Shown here: in pieces, positions 1-9,729 of the stretch | How positions within the stretch are numbered: the first letter of the stretch is position 1 | How the letters are laid out: each line of letters opens with the position of its first letter | Source: Paucisalibacillus globulus DSM 18846 | GTDB taxonomy: Bacteria; Bacillota; Bacilli; Bacillales; Amphibacillaceae | Assembly (NCBI RefSeq): GCF_000482485.1 | Contig: NZ_KI519441.1 | Span: 48,202-112,201, forward strand | Length of the DNA: 64,000 bases | Direction of reading: 5' to 3' | Position numbers and translations under genes: made by a program | The notes under the pieces: generated by a model | Told to the model about the DNA's origin: nothing | What the model saw: only the letters and a program-made list of their open reading frames with translations | Databases searched by the model: none

Positions 1-56
1 TCCGTCAAAATGATGTGAATGATGCTCTTATACATCATTTCAACCTAGATTTACAT
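1..56 (-). repeat. One copy of a 52-bp repeat family (interrupted palindrome)
   Basis: AATGATGT and ACATCATT arms flank a 15-nt spacer containing CTCTTAT, followed by TCAACCTAGATTTACATT. Read on the minus strand this is the same unit as the tandem array at 43924-44240 (arm, ATAAGAGC core, arm, then a GAACCTGGATTG-like linker). It is probably the edge of an array continuing left of the window. No open frame is supported here. Confidence 0.75.
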
Positions 57-350
57 TAGAAGCGATGCGCATCTCCAAATTTCTTAACCCTTACCGCACA
101 GTCTATACAAAGTATGAAATTAACAACAATCATGCCTAAACGTACCGATGGTTTGAAAATTTGGTACCTAAAGAATTCAAATTGGTATTGTACTTTCAAA
201 TAGTCAATTCTCAAAAATATGCATAGTAATTATTTCCAGTCATATACTGATATGTTATTTGGAATGCCTTTCCTCCTAAATGCATATGATGAAATAAAGT
301 ACTCTTAATATAACAGGGGAATGCCGGTAAGTCGTTTCACCACTTGGGCA
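57..350. other. Intergenic stretch without a recognised gene
   Basis: AT-rich sequence with stops in all frames. I see no coding pattern, RNA gene or clear hairpin. The promoter of the following gene must lie in it, but no pair of boxes is convincing. Confidence 0.5.
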
Positions 351-367
351 AGGAGGAACATACAATC

Positions 368-940
368 ATGTGTGGAATAACCGGTATTGTTGATTTGAAA
401 AACTTTGTAAGAGAAGAGCGAGATACGTTAATTGGTATGACTGAAATGTTAACAACGAGCGGAGTGGCAGATCTATGGTTTAGTACCTTTGTAGGATTTG
501 GCTATAAATATTTAGACGATAGAGGAACTGTTCAAAAAAAGATAAATGGAAATATGTACGCTATTGTATATAGTGGGTCATTAAGCAATAAGAAAGATAC
601 AAGAAATAAACTTTTGGAAAAAGGGCATTCCATTCCCTCATCGAGTGATGCAGAAACAATGTTGACATCCTATATTGAGTGGCGAGAAGATTGTTTGGAT
701 TTTCTAATCGGTAATTTTGTATTTGCTGTGTGGGATGAGAATAAACAAGAACTCTTTTTGACAACAAGTCAAGGAAGTAATAAATTAATCTATTATGCTT
801 TTGATTCACATCGTTTCCTTTTTGGAACAGAACTGAATGCTATTGTGAAGCATCATAAAGTAAGCTTAGAGAATATAAAAGAGTTACAATTAGGACATTC
901 GTTATTATTTTCAAAAGACAATGTAAAACTTAAGAATTAA
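368..940 (+). CDS. Orphan class II glutamine amidotransferase domain (AsnB N-terminal half), substrate pocket degenerate
   Basis: The 190-residue protein begins MCGITGIVDL, so the ATG at 368 exposes the N-terminal nucleophile Cys after Met removal. AGGAGG at 351-356 supports this start over one 24 bases upstream. The fold elements of the asparagine synthetase glutaminase half are recognisable: SSDAE near residue 103, LIGNFVFAVWDE and the FGTELNAI end. The ATP-dependent synthetase half is absent, and no continuation follows the stop. Positions that bind glutamine in known AsnB enzymes are changed: the RGPDDEG stretch reads SGVADLW, and the N-G-E motif reads S-G-S. It may be a decayed remnant, a regulatory domain, or an amidase-like protein with another substrate. 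Free glutaminase activity seems unlikely. Family assignment is good; function is unknown. Confidence 0.72.
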   Translation: MCGITGIVDLKNFVREERDTLIGMTEMLTTSGVADLWFSTFVGFGYKYLDDRGTVQKKINGNMYAIVYSGSLSNKKDTRNKLLEKGHSIPSSSDAETMLTSYIEWREDCLDFLIGNFVFAVWDENKQELFLTTSQGSNKLIYYAFDSHRFLFGTELNAIVKHHKVSLENIKELQLGHSLLFSKDNVKLKN

Positions 941-954
941 TATATAAACACGTG

Positions 955-986
955 AAAAGTAGTGATGTTAATTGTCACTGCTTTTT
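955..986 (+). terminator. Rho-independent terminator after the amidotransferase gene
   Basis: AAAAGTAGTGA pairs with TCACTGCTTTTT across a 9-nt loop, 14 bases after the stop codon, and ends in five Ts. Confidence 0.75.
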
Positions 987-1092
987 CCATTGGCCGTTGG
1001 AAAGTATAACTATTTTCCAGATAGACAAAATGCGAATTTACACGGAATCAGGAGTTCAACGATGGGTATTAATATAAATCTCCAGGATTAGC

Positions 1093-1130
1093 AATCGACC
1101 ACAATGCCCCTGTCGATTAATGAGAGGGGC
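1093..1130 (+). other. Predicted compact H-type RNA pseudoknot
   Basis: AATCGAC (1093-1099) can pair with GTCGATT (1112-1118), and GCCCCT (1106-1111) with AGGGGC (1125-1130). The two stems interleave with six-base loops and no base between the second and third segments, which is H-type pseudoknot geometry. Nothing shows that it is transcribed. It lies between the terminator above and the fdhA promoter region. Confidence 0.4.
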
Positions 1131-1166
1131 TGTACTATTTTGTGAAAATATACAATATAAAGATTA

Positions 1167-1195
1167 TTGAAAATAATAATGCGGAATGTTATGGT
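1167..1195 (+). promoter_or_regulatory. Candidate sigma-A promoter of fdhA
   Basis: TTGAAA (1167-1172) and TATGGT (1190-1195) are 17 bases apart. The predicted start near 1202 would put the adjacent cre site just downstream, where CcpA could act as a roadblock. The -10 box is weak. Confidence 0.4.
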
Positions 1196-1204
1196 TGAGA
1201 TAGA

Positions 1205-1220
1205 TTGTCAACGCTTACAA
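1205..1220 (+). promoter_or_regulatory. Catabolite-responsive element (cre) upstream of fdhA
   Basis: TTGTCAACGCTTACAA fits the degenerate CcpA consensus WTGNNANCGNWNNCAW at every defined position. It lies 34 bases before the chosen start codon. CcpA repression by preferred sugars is inferred. Confidence 0.65.
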
Positions 1221-1253
1221 TGACATCCAAAAAAAGTAAAGGGAGTGGATTTT

Positions 1254-2504
1254 GTGAGTAACAAGGCAGTACTTTATGTAAAACCAGGTGAAGTGGAAGT
1301 TAAGGATATTGGTTATCCTGATCTAGTACTACGAGATGGACCAGGGGTCAACCCATTGAATGTAGGTCGCAAATGTAACCATGGTGTTATTTTAAAGGTG
1401 ATTACGACTAATATTTGTGGTAGTGACCAGCATATGGTTCGAGGTCGTACTACGGCACCAAGCGGGCTTGTGTTAGGACATGAAATTACGGGTGAAGTAA
1501 TTGAAGTTGGAAGTGATGTAGAATTTATTAAAAAGGGCGATATTGTTTCTGTACCGTTTAATATTGCATGTGGTCGCTGTGTCAATTGTAGGAAACAAGA
1601 TACGCATATTTGTTTAAATGTTAATCCTGATCGCCCAGGTTCTGCTTATGGTTATGTAGACATGGGTGGATGGGTTGGCGGACAATCAGAATATGTGATG
1701 GTACCATATGCTGATTTCCAATTGTTAAAATTCCCTGATCGTGAACAAGCATTAGATAAAATTATGGATTTAACGATGCTTTCTGATATTTTTCCTACAG
1801 GATACCATGGGGCAGTTAGTGCTGGGGTGAAAATGGGCTCGACTGTCTATGTAGCTGGAGCTGGTCCTGTTGGATTGGCAGCAGCACACTCAGCGCAATT
1901 ATTAGGTGCATCTGTTGTTATTGTTGGTGATTTAAATGCTGAACGTCTAGCTCAAGCTAGAAGTTTTGGTTGTGAAACTATTAATCTACGAGATCATGAT
2001 AACTTAGGAGAGCAAATTGCGGAAATCGTAGGAGTTCCAGAGGTGGATTGTGCAATTGATGCGGTAGGATTCGAAGCAAGCGGCCATGGACAAAATGCTG
2101 GGGAAGCTCCAGCTACAGTGCTAAACTCCATTATGGATGTCACAAAAGCAGGTGGTCGACTTGGTATTCCAGGATTATATGTAACGGGAGATCCAGGTGC
2201 AAGTGATCATGATGCTAAAGAAGGAACGTTGAAAATTCGTTTTGGACTTGGTTTTGCGAAAGCGCATATTTTTGTTACTGGTCAAACTCCAGTCATGCGC
2301 TACAACCGTGATTTGATGAGGGCGATACTTAGTGGAAGAGCTCAAATTGCTAAGGCCGTTAATGCAACATTAATTTCTATTGATGAAGCACCAGATAGCT
2401 ATCAAAAATTTGATGGTGGATCATCTCGTAAGTATGTTATCGATCCACATGGTACAGTACGTAATCGTCTTGCTGCATCTTCAAGTGCACATGCAAATTT
2501 ATAA
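1254..2504 (+). CDS. fdhA: Glutathione-independent formaldehyde dehydrogenase, zinc-type
   Basis: This 416-residue cytosolic enzyme belongs to the zinc medium-chain dehydrogenase family. It is closest in layout to NAD-dependent formaldehyde dismutase/dehydrogenases that need no glutathione. Visible features are the catalytic-zinc NICGSDQHM and LGHEITGEV motifs, the four-Cys structural-zinc lobe in CGRCVNCRKQDTHIC, and the Rossmann glycine pattern AGAGPVG near residue 200. Two possible GTG starts exist. I prefer 1254, because GGGAG at 1241-1245 then sits eight bases upstream, whereas at 1245 it would overlap the start codon. It is a single gene between two terminators with a cre site upstream, so carbon-catabolite control is likely. 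Substrate use is inferred from the family. Confidence 0.88.
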   Translation: MSNKAVLYVKPGEVEVKDIGYPDLVLRDGPGVNPLNVGRKCNHGVILKVITTNICGSDQHMVRGRTTAPSGLVLGHEITGEVIEVGSDVEFIKKGDIVSVPFNIACGRCVNCRKQDTHICLNVNPDRPGSAYGYVDMGGWVGGQSEYVMVPYADFQLLKFPDREQALDKIMDLTMLSDIFPTGYHGAVSAGVKMGSTVYVAGAGPVGLAAAHSAQLLGASVVIVGDLNAERLAQARSFGCETINLRDHDNLGEQIAEIVGVPEVDCAIDAVGFEASGHGQNAGEAPATVLNSIMDVTKAGGRLGIPGLYVTGDPGASDHDAKEGTLKIRFGLGFAKAHIFVTGQTPVMRYNRDLMRAILSGRAQIAKAVNATLISIDEAPDSYQKFDGGSSRKYVIDPHGTVRNRLAASSSAHANL

Positions 2505-2532
2505 AAATTTCGTATAACTTAAAGAATAAGAG

Positions 2533-2581
2533 AAAGGGTCTACAGACTAGCAAGAAGTCGCTATTGTGTAGACCTTTTTTT
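2533..2581 (+). terminator. Rho-independent terminator of fdhA
   Basis: GGGTCTACA pairs with TGTAGACC and ends in a run of seven Ts, 29 bases after the stop. Confidence 0.85.
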
Positions 2582-2837
2582 GATAGTTAGGAAAAAACTT
2601 TCCGCACGTATAGAAAAAATCTTTTCCAAGACGTAAAAAATAGAATCATAGTCCAACTCTAATGTGGCAATGACTTTTGCCGTAGTCTTCTCGAACTATA
2701 ATTTTTCCAAAGTAAATGGAATGTATTATTTTTCTTAGGAATATAGTGTATTAGAAAAGTTGGTACATGCTGCGTTCAGACTTAAATGCCAATTTTCCTA
2801 AATCGAAATTATTATGCTAAAAAAAGGGGTGTGTGTG

Positions 2838-5211
<2,374 letters not shown>

Positions 5212-5232
5212 TTAAATAAAAACATATAAATG

Positions 5233-5267
5233 GGCCCTAACGATATACTGACGCTAGGGCTTTTTTT
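5233..5267 (+). terminator. Rho-independent terminator between glpK and dhaK
   Basis: GCCCTAACG pairs with CGCTAGGGC (one mismatch) and is followed by eight Ts. dhaK then has only a 23-base upstream gap, so some readthrough may feed it. Confidence 0.85.
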
Positions 5268-5290
5268 GTAAATGAAGGGGGAGATTTCTA

Positions 5291-6280
5291 GTGAAGAAAA
5301 TTATTAATAATCCAAATCAGGTGTTACAGGATATGGTTGATGGCTTGATTGCAGCTAATCCTCAACGTTTAAAGAAAATTCCAGAAACATTTGTTATAGC
5401 ACGTGCAGATGCACCTGTACAAGGTAAAGTTGGTCTTGTCAGCGGCGGAGGAAGTGGTCACGAACCTGCTCATGCTGGCTATATAGGAAAAGGAATGTTA
5501 GACGCTGCTGTTTGTGGGGAAGTTTTCACATCACCGACGCCAGATCAGGTTTATGAAGCAATCAAAGCTGTTGATGGTGGAGCGGGTGTGTTTTTGGTGA
5601 TTAAAAACTATACCGGGGATGTTATGAATTTTGAGATGGCCGCGGAGCTTGCCGAAGCAGAAGGTATTCAAGTGGAGAAAGTTATCGTTAATGATGACGT
5701 AGCCGTAGAAGATAGCTCCTTCACTACTGGACGAAGAGGTATTGCAGGTACGGTTTTTGTCCATAAAATTGCAGGTGCGATGGCGGATAAAGGGGCTAGT
5801 TTGGAAGACGTAAAAGCAGTAGCTGAAAAAGTGGTGGCTAATGTTCGCTCCATGGGAATGGCACTTACACCATGTACGGTTCCTGCTGCAGGTAATCCAA
5901 GCTTTGAACTCGCGGAGGATGAAATGGAAATCGGTATAGGAATCCATGGTGAACCAGGTATCGATCGTGGGACTATTGCAACTGCAGATGAGATAGCGAC
6001 CACACTAACAGAAAAGGTTCTGGAAGATCGTGAATTCTCAGGTGAAGTGGCAGTTCTAGTGAATGGGCTTGGAGCTACTCCAGAGATGGAACTATATATT
6101 ATGAATAAAAAGGTACACGATATTCTAGCAGATAGAGGTATTAATGTATATAAGACATTTGTTGGTGAATATATGACTTCACTTGAAATGGCTGGCTGTT
6201 CTGTTACACTGCTTCAGTTGGACGATGAGCTAAAGGAATTACTTGATGCCGAATCAACTGCTCCAGCATTTCGTATGTAG
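5291..6280 (+). CDS. dhaK: PTS-dependent dihydroxyacetone kinase, DhaK subunit
   Basis: The 329-residue DhaK binds dihydroxyacetone covalently through a His. GIGIHGEPG, with His219, matches that site (His218 in E. coli). SGGGSGHEPAHAGY near residue 51 is the family signature. The start is GTG at 5291, preceded by AAGGGGGAGA. With DhaL and DhaM it phosphorylates dihydroxyacetone using phosphoenolpyruvate passed through EI and HPr rather than free ATP. Next to glpFK it connects glycerol or dihydroxyacetone uptake to glycolysis as dihydroxyacetone phosphate. Confidence 0.94.
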   Translation: MKKIINNPNQVLQDMVDGLIAANPQRLKKIPETFVIARADAPVQGKVGLVSGGGSGHEPAHAGYIGKGMLDAAVCGEVFTSPTPDQVYEAIKAVDGGAGVFLVIKNYTGDVMNFEMAAELAEAEGIQVEKVIVNDDVAVEDSSFTTGRRGIAGTVFVHKIAGAMADKGASLEDVKAVAEKVVANVRSMGMALTPCTVPAAGNPSFELAEDEMEIGIGIHGEPGIDRGTIATADEIATTLTEKVLEDREFSGEVAVLVNGLGATPEMELYIMNKKVHDILADRGINVYKTFVGEYMTSLEMAGCSVTLLQLDDELKELLDAESTAPAFRM

Positions 6281-6294
6281 GGAAGGAGAGCATC

Positions 6295-6912
6295 ATGGAA
6301 TTAGGAGTGCTAGACATCGTAAAATGGTTTGAATTATCAAATGAAAAAATTCAGCAAAACAAGGATTATTTAACGTCGCTTGACCGACCTATTGGAGATG
6401 GTGACCATGGAATTAACATGGCAAGAGGTTACCAAGAAACTGTAAATAAAATTAATACTGTGGATTATGCTGAGCCATCAGCGGTACTAAAAGATGCGGC
6501 GATGGTATTGTTATCAAAAGTTGGAGGGGCATCAGGTCCTTTATATGGTACGGCGTTTTTGAAAATGTCCGTTGCAGTAAAGGGTATGGTAGTACTTAAT
6601 TTGCGTACACTTACTGGTGGCTTGGCAGCAGCTCTTGCAGGGATAAAGCAACGTGGTAAGTCTGAGCTTGGTGAAAAGACAATGATAGACATTTGGGGCC
6701 CGGTGGTTGACTATTTTACGAAGGGAGAAATAAGTTCAGCTGGTCTAATGGAAATAGTTAGTAGTGCTCTAGAAACATCAAAAGAAACCATGGCAACAAA
6801 AGGGCGTGCAGCTTATTTTAAAGAAAAATCAATTGGCCATCTTGATCCAGGTTCAGCATCATCTTTTTATATTTTTGAAGCACTTGCTGAAGTGATAAAG
6901 GAGAAAGAGTAA
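6295..6912 (+). CDS. dhaL: PTS-dependent dihydroxyacetone kinase, DhaL subunit
   Basis: The 205-residue DhaL carries the tightly bound ADP that shuttles phosphate to dihydroxyacetone on DhaK. Asp30, Asp35 and Asp37 in LDRPIGDGDHG match the magnesium-binding aspartates, and GGASGPLYG binds nucleotide. The ATG follows GGAAGGAG, 14 bases after dhaK, and dhaM begins one base after its stop, so the three genes are translated from one message. The length is normal and nothing is missing. Confidence 0.94.
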   Translation: MELGVLDIVKWFELSNEKIQQNKDYLTSLDRPIGDGDHGINMARGYQETVNKINTVDYAEPSAVLKDAAMVLLSKVGGASGPLYGTAFLKMSVAVKGMVVLNLRTLTGGLAAALAGIKQRGKSELGEKTMIDIWGPVVDYFTKGEISSAGLMEIVSSALETSKETMATKGRAAYFKEKSIGHLDPGSASSFYIFEALAEVIKEKE

Positions 6913-6913
6913 A

Positions 6914-7285
6914 ATGGATTATGTAGGAATCGTGCTAGTGTCCCATAGCCCTAAATTAGTGGAGGGATTGTTAGATATAATACGGCAAGTTATCCATGAT
7001 GTACCAATCGAAATAGCTGGTGGAACGAATGAAATGGAGATTGGAACGAGTGTTGAAAAAATCATGTCTGCAATTACAGCTGCTAATACCGGAAAAGGGG
7101 TTCTAGTATTCTATGACCTTGGAAGTGCGAAGATGAATGCCGAGGTTGCTTTAGAAATGCTAGATTCCATACAGGTGAAAATTATAGATGCTCCATTAGT
7201 GGAAGGAGCCTATGTAGCAGCAGTAGAGTCAAATATGGGGAAATCACTAGATAAGGTTTATGAGACAGTGATAAGAGAGTTCTAA
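6914..7285 (+). CDS. dhaM: PTS-dependent dihydroxyacetone kinase, phosphotransfer subunit DhaM (EIIA-Dha only)
   Basis: The 123-residue protein is the EIIA-mannose-like domain of DhaM. GIVLVSHSPKLVEG carries the phosphoryl-accepting His11. The HPr-like and EI-like domains fused in E. coli DhaM are absent. The general EI and HPr must therefore supply phosphate, as in other Firmicutes. Its ribosome binding site lies inside the end of dhaL, which indicates coupled translation. Confidence 0.93.
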   Translation: MDYVGIVLVSHSPKLVEGLLDIIRQVIHDVPIEIAGGTNEMEIGTSVEKIMSAITAANTGKGVLVFYDLGSAKMNAEVALEMLDSIQVKIIDAPLVEGAYVAAVESNMGKSLDKVYETVIREF

Positions 7286-7292
7286 TAAATAA

Positions 7293-7326
7293 GGGTCTGG
7301 CACCAGTAGTTATGGGTGCCAGACCC
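7293..7326. terminator. Perfect 12-bp hairpin between convergent dhaM and the protease gene
   Basis: GGGTCTGGCACC and GGTGCCAGACCC enclose a 10-nt loop. No T run follows on either strand, so it may be a weak bidirectional terminator or a dispersed palindrome of the GGTGCC type common in Bacillaceae. Confidence 0.6.
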
Positions 7327-7336
7327 TACACTTATA

Positions 7337-8668
7337 TCATAAAGGTAAATACTCATCTAAATCCTCATCATAGTAGTACCATTGACCATCGTATTCATCA
7401 TAGTATGTCCAGGTCTGTAGATATTCATCAAAGTAATACCATTGGTCATCTACTTCGTCATAATAACTCCATTCACCTGTTTCCTCATCATAATGCATAT
7501 TGGGATCAGTATTTGGATCAACATATCCCTCATCAGTATAGAAATCCGCACTTTCCTCTCCAGACCAATCTTCTTCGTAGTATCCACTATCTTCTTCATA
7601 CCAATTTTCATAATTTGAACTCTCATCCCCGAAGTAATCCCACAGGGCATTCCCAAACTCTGCCCAGAAATCCTCATAATCATATTCCCAGTAATTATAG
7701 TAATCTTCGTCCTCGGAATACTCACCACCATCAAAGTAACCTTCACTCCATGAGTCTTCGTTATATGTATCATCATAAAATTGAGCAAGAATATCTTCTT
7801 CATTCATTGGCTCATTAATCCATGACTCAATAATTGAATGGACGGTATATAGTGGAATGCTAAATCCAATCGAAGCTTCTTCAATACTTTCTGCAGAATT
7901 AATGGCAACAATTTTTTCAGAGATCTTGTTTATTAAAGGTCCACCACTACTTCCTGGTGAAATTGGAGCAGAAATTTGGTATAGATTTTCATAAACATAA
8001 GGATCAATGACAAAACTCCGATTTTTTCCAGTGATATAACCCATTGTGGCAGTGTTTTCAAGTCCAAGTGGGCTACCAAGCGCAATGATTTCCTCCCCTA
8101 TTTTGGTAGTATCCGAGAATTCAAGATCAAAAGGTTCTGTACCTACTAGATCTGGTACATGTATTACCGCAACATCAGTTTCGTTCGAATAGCCAATAAC
8201 CGTACCAGGATATTCTGTACCATTAATTGTTTTGATAAAAACTGCAGTTTCCCCTTCGACAACATGAGCATTTGTAACAACTGCACCGCTATTGTTATAC
8301 AGGAAACCAGATCCTTGACTGTACGGTGTAAAAACCGTGTAGACCGTTTCTTGTGCAGTAGAGATAATATCTGATAACTCCCGTTTTTGCTCATCTTGTA
8401 ATTCTTGTTTTTCAGCACTTGGTGCGGTTGTTTCAACAACCTGGGGTCCTTGCTCTTTAGGTAAAATCTCTGTAGCAAGTCTATTCGGTACGTTTGAATA
8501 AAAGGACGTAACAATAAAAACACTAAGTACAATTGAACCAACCAATAATATGGATAAGAAAATAATTGTAAAAGGACTCAGTTTCTGCTTGATTTTCTGT
8601 TTATTACCACAATGAGGGCAGAAATTTGAGTTGGGCCGTCGCTCTCCACCGCAAGATTGACAGTACAT
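7337..8668 (-). CDS. Membrane-anchored HtrA/DegP-like serine protease with zinc ribbon and acidic aromatic tail
   Basis: 443 residues in four parts. A zinc ribbon (CQSC...CPHC, residues 3-20) comes first, then one membrane span (about 33-55). A trypsin-like S1C domain follows with His135 (TNAHVV), Asp165 (ETDVAVI) and Ser241 (GSSGGPL). From about residue 285 an unusual tail is made of Asp, Glu, Tyr and Trp. No PDZ domain is present. The tail ends in several WxYYDE-type units of about 12 residues. The protease should sit outside the membrane and the ribbon inside. Related ribbon-protease fusions exist in Bacillaceae; the tail is the odd part, perhaps binding cations, wall or unfolded substrate. 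Upstream lies the 20-bp repeat array. Confidence 0.85.
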   Translation of the reverse strand: MYCQSCGGERRPNSNFCPHCGNKQKIKQKLSPFTIIFLSILLVGSIVLSVFIVTSFYSNVPNRLATEILPKEQGPQVVETTAPSAEKQELQDEQKRELSDIISTAQETVYTVFTPYSQGSGFLYNNSGAVVTNAHVVEGETAVFIKTINGTEYPGTVIGYSNETDVAVIHVPDLVGTEPFDLEFSDTTKIGEEIIALGSPLGLENTATMGYITGKNRSFVIDPYVYENLYQISAPISPGSSGGPLINKISEKIVAINSAESIEEASIGFSIPLYTVHSIIESWINEPMNEEDILAQFYDDTYNEDSWSEGYFDGGEYSEDEDYYNYWEYDYEDFWAEFGNALWDYFGDESSNYENWYEEDSGYYEEDWSGEESADFYTDEGYVDPNTDPNMHYDEETGEWSYYDEVDDQWYYFDEYLQTWTYYDEYDGQWYYYDEDLDEYLPL

Positions 8669-8840
8669 ATTCGAACCTCTTTTCTTTGGTTGTTAGTACA
8701 ATAATTATAGCATGAAAAACTATGCTTAAGCCTAGTAATTATAATTTTGTAAGTATATAGATAGATATACTGATAGTAGGAAATTTGGGCAACAACGGTT
8801 TTGGTATTGATAACCCAAATAGTGGCGCATCGTCCAATTA

Positions 8841-9060
8841 TCGGAAATATCATCCAGGCATCGTATCAATCGGCCGTTAATCGGAAATATCAGCCATGCA
8901 TCGGAAATATCGGCCGTTATTCGGAAATATCAGCCAAGCATCGTAACAATCGGCCGTTATTCGGAAATATCAGCCAAGCATCGTAACAATCGGCCGTTAA
9001 ACAGAACTATCATCCAGGCAGCGGAAATATCAGCCATTATACAGAAATATCAGCCGAATG
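8841..9060. repeat. Eleven-copy 20-bp tandem repeat (40-bp higher-order unit)
   Basis: Units alternate between TCGGAAATATCAGCCAAGCA-like and TCGTAACAATCGGCCGTTAT-like 20-mers in exact 20-bp register. The core is ATATCAGCC or AATCGGCC. Two adjacent 40-bp stretches from 8921 are identical. The array fills the gap between ywrC and the protease gene; a short open frame across it is not coding-like. Region 8669-8840 holds only the protease promoter zone. Confidence 0.85.
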
Positions 9061-9084
9061 TGGGGGAACAACAGACAATCCGCA

Positions 9085-9534
9085 CTACAGTTTATAGCCT
9101 GTCCTACTCTTAAATCGTTTCAAAATGACCGAACTCTCCACTCGGGTTATTCCTTCAACCGAATAAAGCTGATCATTAATAAAGGTCTCTAGTTTTTGAA
9201 AGTCCTCTACTAAAACATGGGTATGAAGTGTACTAGGACCTGTCATTTGATAAATACTAGCTACATTGGGATTGTTAGCTAAATTCTCTGCAACCTTTTG
9301 TAACTGTTTAGGTTCCACATCTACCTCAAAAAATGCAGAAACATTCATTCCTATTTTTTCTGAATTGATGACAACGGAAAATTTTTCAATGATTCCTTTA
9401 TCTTTTAGGTTTTTAATGCGATCCTTTACCGCAACACGTGATAGTCCAACTTTATCCGCTAATTCCACATATGATAATCGACCATCTTCTGATAGAAGGG
9501 ATAATAATTGTTTGTCTATTTCATCGATTTTCAT
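9085..9534 (-). CDS. ywrC: Lrp/AsnC-family transcriptional regulator, YwrC-like
   Basis: The 149-residue protein has an N-terminal winged helix (IDKQLLSLLSEDGRLSYVELADKVGLS) and the C-terminal RAM/AsnC ligand domain. It is divergent from a gamma-glutamyltransferase-like gene and two short chromate-transporter genes. As I recall, B. subtilis has the same neighbours in ywrC-ywrD with ywrA/ywrB, and YwrC controls the chromate-transporter genes. The 195-bp shared promoter region is the likely operator. The effector is unknown. Confidence 0.82.
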   Translation of the reverse strand: MKIDEIDKQLLSLLSEDGRLSYVELADKVGLSRVAVKDRIKNLKDKGIIEKFSVVINSEKIGMNVSAFFEVDVEPKQLQKVAENLANNPNVASIYQMTGPSTLHTHVLVEDFQKLETFINDQLYSVEGITRVESSVILKRFKSRTGYKL

Positions 9535-9667
9535 ATTTAATCATCTCCTGATATTGTTTTGTTTGTAATTATAGTAGAAAAGTAAACATAATGAAAGCAA
9601 ATATTAGTATATTCTTTTAAAAGTTAATCATATGTTGTAATTGGCTTAATTTTAGAAGAATCTTAGA

Positions 9668-9696
9668 TTGACAGAATACTATATCTTTTGTAATAT
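9668..9696 (+). promoter_or_regulatory. Sigma-A promoter of the ywrD operon
   Basis: TTGACA (9668-9673) and TAATAT (9691-9696) are exactly 17 bases apart, 34 bases before the ywrD start. Its position in the ywrC-ywrD gap makes it a natural target for YwrC. Confidence 0.7.
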
Positions 9697-9729
9697 GTTA
9701 TTAATTTAGAAAATTCTAGGGGGATTATT

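Noticed and set aside
2582-2837. GlpP-type antiterminator in the glpF leader
   Set aside because: No hairpin with a T run was found; only a lone TATAAT is visible.
7312-7818. Long plus-strand open frame rich in His, Asn and Ser
   Set aside because: It is the antisense shadow of the acidic tail of the HtrA-like protease; no ribosome binding site and unnatural composition.
8801-8986. Short open frame within the 20-bp repeats
   Set aside because: It simply reads through the repeat units, with no ribosome binding site.
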